NCBI GenBank assembly: GCA_002329285.1
Contig: DCTO01000027.1
Location: 1,793 to 21,174 of the forward strand
DNA length: 19,382 bases
Direction of reading: 5' to 3'
From: Ruminococcaceae bacterium UBA1438
Lineage (GTDB): Bacteria; Bacillota; Clostridia; Oscillospirales; Acutalibacteraceae
Shown: piece by piece, positions 6,887 through 14,454 of the stretch
How the letters are laid out: each line of letters opens with the position of its first letter
How positions within the stretch are numbered: the first letter of the stretch is position 1
Made by a program: the position numbers and the translations under genes
The notes under the pieces: generated by a model
What the model saw: only the letters and a program-made list of their open reading frames with translations
The model's database searches: none
Told to the model about the DNA's origin: nothing

Positions 6887-8131
6887 GTGGAAAGGGCAAT
6901 TCTTCATGTTGATTGCAATAAATTTTATGCGTCGGTTGAATGTCTTCATAATCCTGAAATCAGAAACAAGCCAGTTGCCGTGGCAGGTAAAAGAGAGGAT
7001 AGGCACGGCATAATTCTCACAAAGAATGAAATTGCTTCAAAATACGGCGTTAAAACCGCAGAGCCAATCTGGAAGGCAATGCAGAAATGCCCGGAGCTTG
7101 TTCTTGTTGAGCCGCATTTTCCCCTTTATGTCCGTTTTTCAAATATGGCAAGGGAAATATATAAGGATTATTCCCAGTATATTGAGCCTTTTGGCCTTGA
7201 TGAAAATTGGATTGATGTAACGGGCAGCAAAAAAAGCCCGGAGGAAATTGCTTATGAAATCAAAGAGCGCGTTAAGTTTGAGCTTGGCATAACCGTCAGC
7301 GTCGGCGTTTCGTGGAACAAGATTTTTGCAAAGTTCGGCTCTGATTATAAAAAGCCCGATGCGGTAACGGTTATTAACCGCGAGAATTACAAGCGCATTG
7401 TCTGGGAAAGCCCTGTCGGCGATTTGCTTTTCGTCGGTCCTGCCACAACAAGAAAGCTTAACGGCTATGGAATTTACACCGTCGGCGATCTTGCGGCTGC
7501 GGATAAAGGCTTTCTTCATTCCCTGTTCGGTAAAAACGGTTATGTTATGAGCGATTTCGCAAACGGGCTTGATTCCTCTCCCGTTTCGCATATGGATGAT
7601 GAGCAGGCGATTAAAAGCATCGGCAATTCAACCACAACGGCAAGGGATCTTAAGGATAATGATGATGTCAAAACCGTGCTAACCGTGCTTGCGGAAAGCG
7701 TTGCCAGGCGGATGAGAGAGCAGGGCGTTAAGGGCAAAACAGTAACGATAAGCGTGCGCGATAATAAGTTGCAAAGTTTCACCCGCCAGGCACAGCTTAA
7801 AACGCACACGGATATTTCCGCGGAAATTATAACCGCTGCGATGCAGCTTTTTCTTAATAATTACAATTGGGCAAATCCAATCAGAAGTATAGGCGTTTCG
7901 GTTTCCGATTTCGGCGAGGATTTTATGCAGTTTGATTTCAGCCAAACCGTTGAGCAGCATGAGAAGCAGGAAAAGATTGAGCATGCGGTTGACGATATCC
8001 GCCGCCGTTTCGGTAGCTTCGCCGTGCAGAGAGCATCTGTTTTGGCAGACAGGGGATTAAGCAGCTTTAATCCTCATGATGATCACACAATTCACCCTGT
8101 TGGTTATTTTAAAGAATGGAAAGGAATATAA
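6887..8131 (+). CDS. dinB: DNA polymerase IV (Y family, DinB)
   Basis: A Y-family polymerase copies damaged DNA across lesions with low fidelity. The 414-residue protein begins at GTG 6887, 7 bases after AGGGGG (6874-6879). Catalytic carboxylates are D9 in HVDCNKFYASVE and D105/E106 in GLDENWIDVTGS. Palm and fingers follow, then helix-hairpin-helix thumb segments (about 175-230, VGDLLFVGPATTRKL), and a little finger domain (about 240-345). MQFDFSQ at 347-353 is positioned like the beta-clamp-binding motif. The C-terminal extension (to HPVGYFKEWKGI) is typical of Firmicutes homologues. A small gene follows 6 bases later. Induction by DNA damage is inferred from the LexA-like site. Confidence 0.96.
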   Translation: MERAILHVDCNKFYASVECLHNPEIRNKPVAVAGKREDRHGIILTKNEIASKYGVKTAEPIWKAMQKCPELVLVEPHFPLYVRFSNMAREIYKDYSQYIEPFGLDENWIDVTGSKKSPEEIAYEIKERVKFELGITVSVGVSWNKIFAKFGSDYKKPDAVTVINRENYKRIVWESPVGDLLFVGPATTRKLNGYGIYTVGDLAAADKGFLHSLFGKNGYVMSDFANGLDSSPVSHMDDEQAIKSIGNSTTTARDLKDNDDVKTVLTVLAESVARRMREQGVKGKTVTISVRDNKLQSFTRQAQLKTHTDISAEIITAAMQLFLNNYNWANPIRSIGVSVSDFGEDFMQFDFSQTVEQHEKQEKIEHAVDDIRRRFGSFAVQRASVLADRGLSSFNPHDDHTIHPVGYFKEWKGI

Positions 8132-8137
8132 CTAATT

Positions 8138-8374
8138 ATGATAAAGCAATATGTTGAGGTTTTGGCAAGGTTTGATACGGACGGAAAAATCATTCCCTTT
8201 ATGCTTAAGCTTGATGATGAAAAATACGAAATAGACCGCATTCGTGATATCCGCCCTGCCGCTTCGCTTAAATCAGGCGGCGCCGGTATCCGTTACACCT
8301 GCTCAATAATGGGCGTAACAACCTATTTGTTTTTGGAAGAAACAAAATGGTTTATAGAATCAGTTCCTGCATAA
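8138..8374 (+). CDS. small conserved-looking protein coupled to dinB, function unknown
   Basis: This 78-residue protein starts 6 bases after the dinB stop with AAAGGAA at 8120-8126, a rather long 11-base spacing. It appears to be a small all-beta domain: KQYVEVLARFDTDGKIIPFM, KYEIDRIRDIRPA, IRYTCSIMGVTTYLFLEE and KWFIESV alternate polar and hydrophobic residues. No catalytic motif, membrane segment or signal peptide is visible. The pattern (an opening Pro-x-Phe strand, a Tyr-x-I/V-x-x-I strand, a closing Trp) recalls the small DUF6504-type proteins found beside translesion polymerase genes in actinobacteria; this is pattern likeness only. A job as a polymerase partner is inferred from the tight linkage. 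Confidence 0.75.
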   Translation: MIKQYVEVLARFDTDGKIIPFMLKLDDEKYEIDRIRDIRPAASLKSGGAGIRYTCSIMGVTTYLFLEETKWFIESVPA

Positions 8375-8403
8375 TTATAATACATTTTCTGTATAATTAT
8401 AAT
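8371..8403 (+). repeat. 22-bp-period AT-rich repeat upstream of the aminotransferase
   Basis: ATAATTATAAT occurs at 8371-8381 and again at 8393-8403, exactly 22 bases apart (two helical turns). Because the core is palindromic, 8371-8379 can also pair with 8392-8400 as a 9-bp stem. The first copy overlaps the stop codon of the small gene before it. It may be an operator pair, a weak AT-rich hairpin, or chance in AT-rich DNA. Confidence 0.5.
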
Positions 8404-8409
8404 TTAATA

Positions 8410-8438
8410 TTGCATTATGTATTAAAAGGTGGTAAAAT
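8410..8438 (+). promoter_or_regulatory. probable promoter for the aspartate aminotransferase gene
   Basis: TTGCAT (8410-8415) and TAAAAT (8433-8438) are 17 bases apart. The -10 is good, the -35 only half consensus. The repeat at 8371-8403 ends a few bases upstream of the -35. Confidence 0.5.
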
Positions 8439-8469
8439 ATTTTAGTAATTTTTCTCGGAGGATAACTTT

Positions 8470-9738
8470 ATGGCAAATAAATTTACTGAAATGTCAAGAG
8501 ATGAGCTTATTGCGGAAAAGGCTGCTCTTGAAGCTCGCTTTAATGCTTTCAAAACGCTTGGGCTTCAGCTTGATATGAGCCGAGGCAAGCCCGGCTCGGA
8601 TCAGCTTGATATATCAAACGGTCTTAATAATCCTGATTTGGATTATATTGAAGACGGCGTTGATTTAAGAAACTATGGCCTGCTGGACGGCATCCCAAGC
8701 TGCAAAAGGCTGTTTGCGGATTTGATGGGCGTTGAGCCGAAAAACGTTATAATCGGCCCGAATGCAAGCTTAACCCTGATGTTTGATTACATAAGCCAGT
8801 GCTACACTCACGGTGCGGGCAGCACTCCCTGGTGCAAGCTGGATAAGATTAAATTCCTTTGCCCTGTTCCGGGCTATGACCGCCATTTCACAATTCTTAA
8901 TCATTTCGGAATTGAAATGATTAATATTGCAATGGATGAAAACGGCCCTGATATGGACGCTGTTGAGGAATATGTTAAGGACAGCAGTGTTAAAGGCTTA
9001 ATCTGCGTTCCAAAATATTCAAACCCACAGGGCATCACCTTCAGCGCAGAGGTTGTTGAGCGCATTGCGGCGCTCAAGCCCGCGGCAGAGGATTTCAGAA
9101 TAATCTGGGATAATGCTTATTTCATTCACTATATTGAGGAAGAAGGGGATGAGGAGCTTGTTAACATCTTTGATATTCTTCCGAAATACGGCAATGAGGA
9201 TATGGTTGTTGAGTTCTGCTCAACCTCAAAAATCACCTTCCCCGGCGCCGGCGTTTCTGCTCTGGCGGCAAGCGATAATAATATTGCCGCAATCAAAAAG
9301 CGCCTTAACGCGCAAACCATCAGCTATGATAAAATGAATCAGTTCCGCCATGTTAAGTTCTTCGGCGATGCAAACGGCGTTTATGCTCATATGAAAAAGC
9401 ATGCCGCCATTATGAAGCCAAAGTTTGATATGGTGCTTGAGCATCTTGAAAACGAGCTCGGAGGAAAGGAAATTGCGCAGTGGATAACGCCAAGGGGCGG
9501 TTATTTCATCAGCCTTGATGCAATGCCGGGCACTGCAAAAAGAGTCGGCGAGCTTTGCAAGGAGGCCGGCGTAACTCTCACAAACGTCGGCGCAACTTAT
9601 CCTTACGGCGTTGACCCGAATGACAGCAATATCAGAATCGCGCCAAGCTATCCTCCTGTTGAGGAGCTTAATAAGGCCTCTGAAATTCTGTGCATTGCTG
9701 TTCAGCTTGCAGCAATTGAAAAGCTGCTTGCAGAATAA
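8470..9738 (+). CDS. type Ic aspartate aminotransferase (PLP dependent)
   Basis: This enzyme transfers the amino group of aspartate to 2-oxoglutarate, linking oxaloacetate and amino acid synthesis. The 422-residue protein belongs to the fold type I subgroup Ic, described for Corynebacterium and Mycobacterium enzymes, and not to the shorter subgroup Ib usual in bacilli. Visible marks are MSRGKPG near residues 36-42, NPQG (185-188), WDNAY (213-217), the PLP-binding lysine K254 in STSKITFPGAG, and the substrate-carboxylate arginine R390 in SNIRIAPSYP. A clean GGAGG (8457-8461) is 8 bases before the ATG. A hairpin ends the transcript. Assignment to aspartate rather than another dicarboxylic substrate rests on the subgroup. 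Confidence 0.88.
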   Translation: MANKFTEMSRDELIAEKAALEARFNAFKTLGLQLDMSRGKPGSDQLDISNGLNNPDLDYIEDGVDLRNYGLLDGIPSCKRLFADLMGVEPKNVIIGPNASLTLMFDYISQCYTHGAGSTPWCKLDKIKFLCPVPGYDRHFTILNHFGIEMINIAMDENGPDMDAVEEYVKDSSVKGLICVPKYSNPQGITFSAEVVERIAALKPAAEDFRIIWDNAYFIHYIEEEGDEELVNIFDILPKYGNEDMVVEFCSTSKITFPGAGVSALAASDNNIAAIKKRLNAQTISYDKMNQFRHVKFFGDANGVYAHMKKHAAIMKPKFDMVLEHLENELGGKEIAQWITPRGGYFISLDAMPGTAKRVGELCKEAGVTLTNVGATYPYGVDPNDSNIRIAPSYPPVEELNKASEILCIAVQLAAIEKLLAE

Positions 9739-9745
9739 AACAAAC

Positions 9746-9780
9746 GGACTGTGCTTTAAGCGCAGTCCTTTAGTTCGTTT
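9746..9780 (+). terminator. intrinsic terminator after the aminotransferase gene
   Basis: A 9-bp stem GGACTGTGC / GCGCAGTCC (9746-9754 with 9760-9768, one wobble) has loop TTTAA. AAACAAAC before it and GTTCGTTT after it (9773-9780) can pair with one mismatch and extend the structure. The T-tract is broken, so efficiency is uncertain. Confidence 0.7.
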
Positions 9781-9804
9781 AAATCTGTTTGATTCGGAGA
9801 AATT

Positions 9805-10689
9805 ATGGCTAAACCAATGAGTAACAAAACAAAGGGTGTCTTGCTGATTATTCTTTCCGCAGCCTTCTTCTGCGGGATGAACACCCTTGTGCGCCTCTCG
9901 GGTGATTTGCCGACTATTCAGAAGCTCTTCTTCCGCAATTTTGTTGCAATGATTTTTGCGTTTGTTGCAATGCTCAAGTCGGGGGACAGCTTTAAGCCGA
10001 AGCCCGGCAGCACCAAATATCTAGTGCTCCGCTCGGTTGCAGGGCTTGTGGGCGTTTTCGGAAATTTTTATGCACTGGATCGAATTGAGCTTTCAAATGC
10101 CTCAATGCTTAATAAGATGAGCCCGTTTTTTGTTTTGCTTTTTTCTGCATTGTTTTTAAAGGAAAAGGTTAAGCCGAAGCAGGCAATCGCAATTGCCGGC
10201 GCATTCATCGGCGCAATGTTTATCATTAAGCCCACCTTTGCAAACGAAAATCTCATCGCCTCTCTTGCGGGCTTTGCCGGCGGAGTCGGCGCAGGCTCGG
10301 CTTACACCTGTGTTCGCAAATTAAGCTATAATAAAGAAAATAACAGAATGATCGTTCTGTTTTTCTCCGCCTTTTCCTGTGCTGTTTCGCTTCCGTTTCT
10401 GGTTTTTAATTATCATTATATGTCATTAAGACAGTGGATAATTCTGCTTGCCGGCGGCACCTTTGCGGCACTCGGCCAATTTGCAATCACTGCGGCATAT
10501 TCTTATGCGCCCAGCAGGGAAATATCGGTTTATGATTATTCACAGGTTGTTTTTGCGGCGTTAACGGGATTTATCGTTTTCGGCGATGTGCCTGATATAT
10601 GGTCGTTTGTGGGCTACTTTATCATCTGTGCAATGGCAATTTGGATGTTTATATACAATAACAAGTCAGAAACTGCTCAAAAGCAATAA
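9805..10689 (+). CDS. EamA/DMT-superfamily membrane transporter
   Basis: This 294-residue protein has ten hydrophobic helices in two EamA repeats (about residues 11-150 and 155-285), the usual size and topology of drug/metabolite transporters. The substrate cannot be told from sequence; members export amino acids, nucleotides or other metabolites. The repeat end MLNKMSPFFVLLFSALFLKE split at MLNKMSP is a familiar helix-4 pattern, and KQAIAIAGAFIGAMFII is helix 5. GGAG at 9796-9799 is 5 bases from ATG 9805, which favours it over an in-frame ATG four codons later. It lies between the aminotransferase terminator and the nrdR promoter, and I see no promoter of its own, so it may depend on read-through. 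Confidence 0.85.
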   Translation: MAKPMSNKTKGVLLIILSAAFFCGMNTLVRLSGDLPTIQKLFFRNFVAMIFAFVAMLKSGDSFKPKPGSTKYLVLRSVAGLVGVFGNFYALDRIELSNASMLNKMSPFFVLLFSALFLKEKVKPKQAIAIAGAFIGAMFIIKPTFANENLIASLAGFAGGVGAGSAYTCVRKLSYNKENNRMIVLFFSAFSCAVSLPFLVFNYHYMSLRQWIILLAGGTFAALGQFAITAAYSYAPSREISVYDYSQVVFAALTGFIVFGDVPDIWSFVGYFIICAMAIWMFIYNNKSETAQKQ

Positions 10690-10692
10690 TTT

Positions 10693-10745
10693 GATCAATA
10701 TATAGGTGTAAAGTAAAAACACTTGCATTTCTCTATATATTGTGT
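10693..10745 (+). promoter_or_regulatory. two NrdR-box-like sites in the nrdR promoter
   Basis: The second site, TCTCTATATATTGTGT (10730-10745), matches 14 of 16 positions of the NrdR box acaCwAtATaTwGtgt. The first has a perfect core CAATATATAG (10696-10705) with poorer flanks. The two cores are exact reverse complements of each other. The second lies between the -35 and -10, the first upstream of the -35. Their spacing is 37 bases, not the 31-32 usual for tandem NrdR boxes. Confidence 0.55.
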
Positions 10746-10751
10746 TATAAT
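10723..10751 (+). promoter_or_regulatory. promoter for nrdR
   Basis: TTGCAT (10723-10728) and a perfect TATAAT (10746-10751) are separated by 17 bases. The leader is about 28 bases to ATG 10786. Confidence 0.7.
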
Positions 10752-10785
10752 GCTTTTAACACCTAAAGAAAAGAGGGCAAAAATT

Positions 10786-11232
10786 ATGAAATGTCCGTTT
10801 TGCGGATGCAGTGAAAGCAAGGTCATTGATTCTCGTCCCACTGATGAAAATGAGCGAATCCGCCGCCGCCGTGAGTGCATTGATTGCGGCAAGCGTTTCA
10901 CAACCTATGAGATAATTGAGGATGTTCCGATTATCGTTATCAAAAAGGATAAAAGCCGCGAGGTGTTTGACAGAAATAAGGTTCTCAAGGGAATGCTTCG
11001 TGCCTGTGAAAAAAGGCCGGTAACCTCTGTTGAGCTTGATGCCGCTGTTTCTGAAATTGAGGCAACGCTTCAAAGCGCAACGGACAGGGAGGTAACCAGC
11101 GTTCGCATCGGCGAGCTGATTATGGAAAAGCTGCGTGAAATCGACGAGGTGGCTTACGTCCGCTTCGCATCGGTTTATAGAGAGTTTGATTCCACATCCG
11201 CATTTATTGAGGAAATTTCAAAATTAAGATAA
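10786..11232 (+). CDS. nrdR: transcriptional repressor NrdR
   Basis: NrdR represses ribonucleotide reductase genes by sensing ATP/dATP through its ATP-cone domain and binding NrdR boxes. The true start is ATG 10786, preceded by AGAGGG (10772-10777). Upstream in-frame codons run back through the promoter and are not used. The 148-residue protein has the N-terminal zinc ribbon [17 protein letters not shown] with partner cysteines in CIDCGKRF (about residues 31-38), the basic patch RIRRRREC, and the ATP-cone (about 46-136) beginning [19 protein letters not shown]. No nrd reductase gene is nearby. The sites in its own promoter suggest autoregulation. Confidence 0.96.
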   Translation: MKCPFCGCSESKVIDSRPTDENERIRRRRECIDCGKRFTTYEIIEDVPIIVIKKDKSREVFDRNKVLKGMLRACEKRPVTSVELDAAVSEIEATLQSATDREVTSVRIGELIMEKLREIDEVAYVRFASVYREFDSTSAFIEEISKLR

Positions 11233-11238
11233 TTATTT

Positions 11239-11265
11239 AAGCAGGGTGTATAACCCTGCTTTTTC
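11239..11265 (+). terminator. intrinsic terminator after nrdR
   Basis: A perfect 9-bp stem AAGCAGGGT / ACCCTGCTT (11239-11247 with 11253-11261) with loop GTATA runs into TTTT and CTTT. It is 6 bases after the nrdR stop. Confidence 0.88.
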
Positions 11266-11271
11266 TTTGCG

Positions 11272-11300
11272 TTGAAAATATCCTCGCTTTTTGTTATAAT
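11272..11300 (+). promoter_or_regulatory. promoter for the alpha-galactosidase gene
   Basis: TTGAAA (11272-11277) and a perfect TATAAT (11295-11300) are 17 bases apart; TG at 11292-11293 makes an extended -10. I see no convincing catabolite-response element near it. Confidence 0.75.
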
Positions 11301-11331
11301 GTAATTATGATAATTCAAAAGGGGTGTTCTT

Positions 11332-12975
11332 ATGGAGAAATATCAAATCAAAATCAGTTATAAAATCGGCGATGAAACTTTCACTTCAAATTCCGATAAA
11401 ACAGAGCATTACAGCATTACCGCTTATGCAAAGGCAAATCATATAAGGCTTGCTTTAAATGCAAAAGAGGAGCTTGAAATCACTGATTTTTGCGTTATCG
11501 TTCCCCATTTCTTTTCTGAAAATGATCGCATTTTTGCAAACGGCTTTCAGTCCTGGACGGATTGCAGAGAAATGTTTCCTGATGAATCGCCTCAGCACCC
11601 CAATGCTTTGGAACAGCTTGTCTTTTCAAAAACCTTCCTCGGCGCTTCGGGAACTTACAGCTTTGAAAACCGCAGGTTCAGAAAAGGGCAATTCACCGGC
11701 TTTTCCTATATTTATGCAAGAAACGGCGAGATTTATAATCTTTTCGCCTCTCTTTCCGAAAGAAGCGGCTACACGTTAATTACAGCCGATTTCGGCACAA
11801 ACACCGTAACCTTCAGAAAGGATGTTGATGGCGTTAAAATCCTCGGCAATTATGATATCCTTGATGCCGTTCATCTCACCGGCACGGGGGATGAGGTTTT
11901 TGATCGGTGGTTTGCCGCTATGGGCGTTGAAAAGCCAAAGGCAAAGCTTATGAACGGCTACACCACTTGGTATAATTATTACAGTAAAATTAATGAGAAT
12001 ATAGTTTCAAACGATCTTGAGGCGCTTTCTGCAGTTGATGCGGATGTTGATATTTTCCAGATTGATGATGGTTATCAGACCAATGCGGGCGATTGGCTTT
12101 CAACCATTGATAAAAAATTTCCAAGCGGAATGAAGGCGCAGGCAGATAAAATTCATTCAAAGAATATGCTTGCCGGGCTTTGGCTTGCTCCGCTTGGCGC
12201 AAATCTTAAATCCGATGTTGCTAAAAATCATCCCGATTGGCTGATTAAAAAGCCAAACGGAAAGCCGATTATCTGCGGCCCAAACTGGGGCTGCTTCTAT
12301 TCCCTTGATATTGAAATTCCCGAGGTCAGGGAATATATCCGTCATTTCTTTGACGTTATTCTTAATGACTGGGGCTTTGATATGGTTAAGCTGGATTTTC
12401 TTTATTGCTGCGCCATGATTCCTTATCATAATAAAAGCCGCGGCCAGCTTATGTGCGAGGCAATGGATTTCCTGCGTGAGTGCGTTGGAGAAAAGCTTAT
12501 TCTCGGTTGCGGCGTTCCTCTTATGCCCGCCTTCGGCAAGGTTGATTATTGCCGCATCGGCGCAGATATGGATCTTATCTGGAATAAGCCAACCTTTAAT
12601 CACAGGGAGTTTATCTCAACCGTCAACACCCTCGGCAACAGCATCTTCCGCCGCCATTTAAACGGCAGAGCATTTCTTAATGACACGGATGTTTTTCTCC
12701 TTCGTGATAATAATATCTATATGAATTTTGAACAGCGGGAAATTATTGCAACCGTGAATAAGCTTTGCGGCAGCGTGATTTTCACCTCAGATAATGTTGA
12801 TAAATATAAAGCTGATCAAACGGAGCTTTTGCTCAAAACCTTCTCAAAGGATGATATTAAAGTAACCTCTGCTGCATTCAGGGCAGAGGAGAGAAGCGTT
12901 GTTGATATTGATTATATTATCAACGGAGAGGAAAAGCATTTTGCGTTTGATATAAAACGCGGAAAAATAAAATAA
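11332..12975 (+). CDS. GH36-type alpha-galactosidase, cytoplasmic
   Basis: This 547-residue glycoside hydrolase (clan GH-D) is expected to release alpha-1,6-linked galactose from melibiose, raffinose-type sugars or galactomannan fragments. There is no signal peptide, so it acts on imported sugars. The N-terminal beta domain includes FANGFQSWT (68-76). The barrel begins around GYTTWYNYYSKI (209-220), followed by QIDDGYQ (243-249), GLWLAP (282-287), the nucleophile D355 in VKLDFLY, and the likely acid/base D412 in CRIGADMD. It is shorter than the usual 700-plus-residue GH36 enzymes. AAGGGG (11319-11324) serves ATG 11332. It is a single-gene transcript with no sugar transporter beside it. Other alpha-linked galactosyl substrates are possible. 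Confidence 0.85.
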   Translation: MEKYQIKISYKIGDETFTSNSDKTEHYSITAYAKANHIRLALNAKEELEITDFCVIVPHFFSENDRIFANGFQSWTDCREMFPDESPQHPNALEQLVFSKTFLGASGTYSFENRRFRKGQFTGFSYIYARNGEIYNLFASLSERSGYTLITADFGTNTVTFRKDVDGVKILGNYDILDAVHLTGTGDEVFDRWFAAMGVEKPKAKLMNGYTTWYNYYSKINENIVSNDLEALSAVDADVDIFQIDDGYQTNAGDWLSTIDKKFPSGMKAQADKIHSKNMLAGLWLAPLGANLKSDVAKNHPDWLIKKPNGKPIICGPNWGCFYSLDIEIPEVREYIRHFFDVILNDWGFDMVKLDFLYCCAMIPYHNKSRGQLMCEAMDFLRECVGEKLILGCGVPLMPAFGKVDYCRIGADMDLIWNKPTFNHREFISTVNTLGNSIFRRHLNGRAFLNDTDVFLLRDNNIYMNFEQREIIATVNKLCGSVIFTSDNVDKYKADQTELLLKTFSKDDIKVTSAAFRAEERSVVDIDYIINGEEKHFAFDIKRGKIK

Positions 12976-12984
12976 CGGTAAAGA

Positions 12985-13022
12985 AAACCGTGGTTCTCAT
13001 CTTTTGAACCACGGTTTCATTT
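12985..13022 (+). terminator. bidirectional terminator overlapping the end of the convergent gene
   Basis: A perfect 12-bp stem AAACCGTGGTTC / GAACCACGGTTT (12985-12996 with 13006-13017) has a 9-base loop and is followed by CATTTTT. The loop holds the TGA stop (12997-12999) of the minus-strand glycosyltransferase gene, and the 3' arm encodes its final residues. Confidence 0.87.
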
Positions 13023-14223
13023 TTAAATATTGATACGGCTTTTTATCCTCGCCGTTTTTATAGAAATTATCAATCACAACCTGATATCGTTCATATGCTT
13101 TTGCAACAGCGTCCTCCCAGCTGATATAAATATCCTTTTGGGCGCCTTTGCCAACTCTTTTAAGCAGCTCCTTGTTATGCATAATTTCCTGCAGCCTGAC
13201 GGTTATGCTCTCTGTATTTTCATCGCAAAGAAAACCGTTAACCTCGTCAGTAACTCCCTCTGCGGCGCAGGAATCTTTGATAAGCAGGGAAGCCGTTGCG
13301 CAGGATGCAGCCTCGCGCACAACAAGGCCGTTTGTGTCAAAGGTGGAGGGGAATATCAAAAGGTCTGAAACTGCATAGTGCTTTTGAATCACCTCTCTGT
13401 CAAGAATCTTTTTCGTCCAGATAATTTTGTCTGCAAGTCCGAGCCTCTTGTAATAAAAACGGATTTGAGTTTCGTTATCGCCGAAACCGAGCATAATCAG
13501 CCTGAAATCCTCGCCGCTGTCCTTCAGCTTCTTGCAGGCGTCCAGTATCATTCTGATGTTTTTATACCAAATCATTCTGCCTGCATAAATAAAAACAGGC
13601 AAATCCTGCGGGATATTCAGCTCCTGTTTAATGCCGGTAATTTCCTCGTCGCTGAAGGTTCGCCTCGGCATATCGCAGCCGTTTGGCATAACGATGTAAT
13701 CGCCCGTGTAGCCAACCTTGCGCAGGCTTTTTCCCGTGCCCTCGCTTGTAACCCAAACCTCGTCCGCTGAATTAATATTATTCAGCAGAAAGCTGTAAGC
13801 AAAATCCTTTGCCGGCTTTGTGGGTATAACTCTTTCAAAATCGTATTCGTATTTGGTGTGATAAGTCAGCACAACCGGAATACGCTTTTTATTATTAATA
13901 AGCCTGAAATAATAGCTTGTTGCAAGGGGGCAGTGGCTGTGAAGCAAATCAAAGCCCTGGTTAATAATATCAAAGCTCAGGCTCTCCTTGAATGGCCAGC
14001 CTATGCTGTATCCCGATTTGCTAGGAATCCACCAGCTTTTATATCTGAATATTTCATAATTGAATTTTTCGTCTTCTGCATAGGGATTCTTTGGAGTAAT
14101 AACCGTTGCCCTGCAGTGGTTTTTATTAAGATATTCGGCATAGTTTTTTGCAACTGTGCAAACTCCGTCAGTGGTTGGCGGAAAAGCGTCCGTGCCGATT
14201 GCAATCTTCAGTTTTCTCTCCAT
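12997..14223 (-). CDS. GT4-family glycosyltransferase
   Basis: This retaining GT-B enzyme transfers sugar from a nucleotide sugar; relatives act on membrane lipids (glucosyl-diacylglycerol) or polysaccharides. I start at the ATG ending at 14223 (408 residues): GAGGAG (14228-14233) lies 4 bases before it. A TTG four codons upstream is less likely because it overlaps that site. The N-terminal domain has the donor-side loop DAFPPTTDGV (12-21) and HSHCPLATSYY (96-105); the C-terminal domain has AGRMIWYKN (214-222) and FDTNGLVVREAAS (295-307). The usual EX7E pair is D296/E304, so the first Glu is Asp. The C-terminal basic stretch (KMKPWFKR) may touch the membrane. The acceptor is unknown. Confidence 0.85.
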   Translation of the reverse strand: MERKLKIAIGTDAFPPTTDGVCTVAKNYAEYLNKNHCRATVITPKNPYAEDEKFNYEIFRYKSWWIPSKSGYSIGWPFKESLSFDIINQGFDLLHSHCPLATSYYFRLINNKKRIPVVLTYHTKYEYDFERVIPTKPAKDFAYSFLLNNINSADEVWVTSEGTGKSLRKVGYTGDYIVMPNGCDMPRRTFSDEEITGIKQELNIPQDLPVFIYAGRMIWYKNIRMILDACKKLKDSGEDFRLIMLGFGDNETQIRFYYKRLGLADKIIWTKKILDREVIQKHYAVSDLLIFPSTFDTNGLVVREAASCATASLLIKDSCAAEGVTDEVNGFLCDENTESITVRLQEIMHNKELLKRVGKGAQKDIYISWEDAVAKAYERYQVVIDNFYKNGEDKKPYQYLKMKPWFKR

Positions 14224-14271
14224 AAAACTCCTCAACTAATTATGGGTAAAAAATGATTGTCATTTCAACTC

Positions 14272-14300
14272 AATATAGCATAATCATATTTATTTGTAAA
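14272..14300 (-). promoter_or_regulatory. promoter for the GT4 gene
   Basis: On the minus strand TTTACA (14295-14300) and TATATT (14272-14277) are 17 bases apart, with TG one base before the -10 (extended -10). The leader would be about 40 bases. Confidence 0.65.
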
Positions 14301-14374
14301 TCAATTTTCTGCAAATTTAGCAATTATTAATAAATTGTGTGTTCTATTTTATATAATAAATCTTTAATTTTCTA

Positions 14375-14404
14375 TTGATTATCACGTATAAAATATTATA
14401 TAAT
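14375..14404 (+). promoter_or_regulatory. probable promoter for hprK
   Basis: TTGATT (14375-14380) and TATAAT (14399-14404) have an 18-base spacer. The whole 14280-14430 region is very AT-rich, so other -10-like matches exist. Confidence 0.5.
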
Positions 14405-14454
14405 AAAAATATATTTTGGGGTAATATTTATTTATGTAAGAAGGAGGTGCTTTT

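Noticed and set aside
7139..7591. 150-codon minus-strand open frame inside dinB
   Set aside because: The plus-strand polymerase is intact across it; the antisense protein has no domain pattern.
13378..14256. Two open frames of about 130 codons on the plus strand opposite the GT4 gene
   Set aside because: Both are antisense to a well-supported glycosyltransferase gene, share no recognisable domain and lack good ribosome sites.
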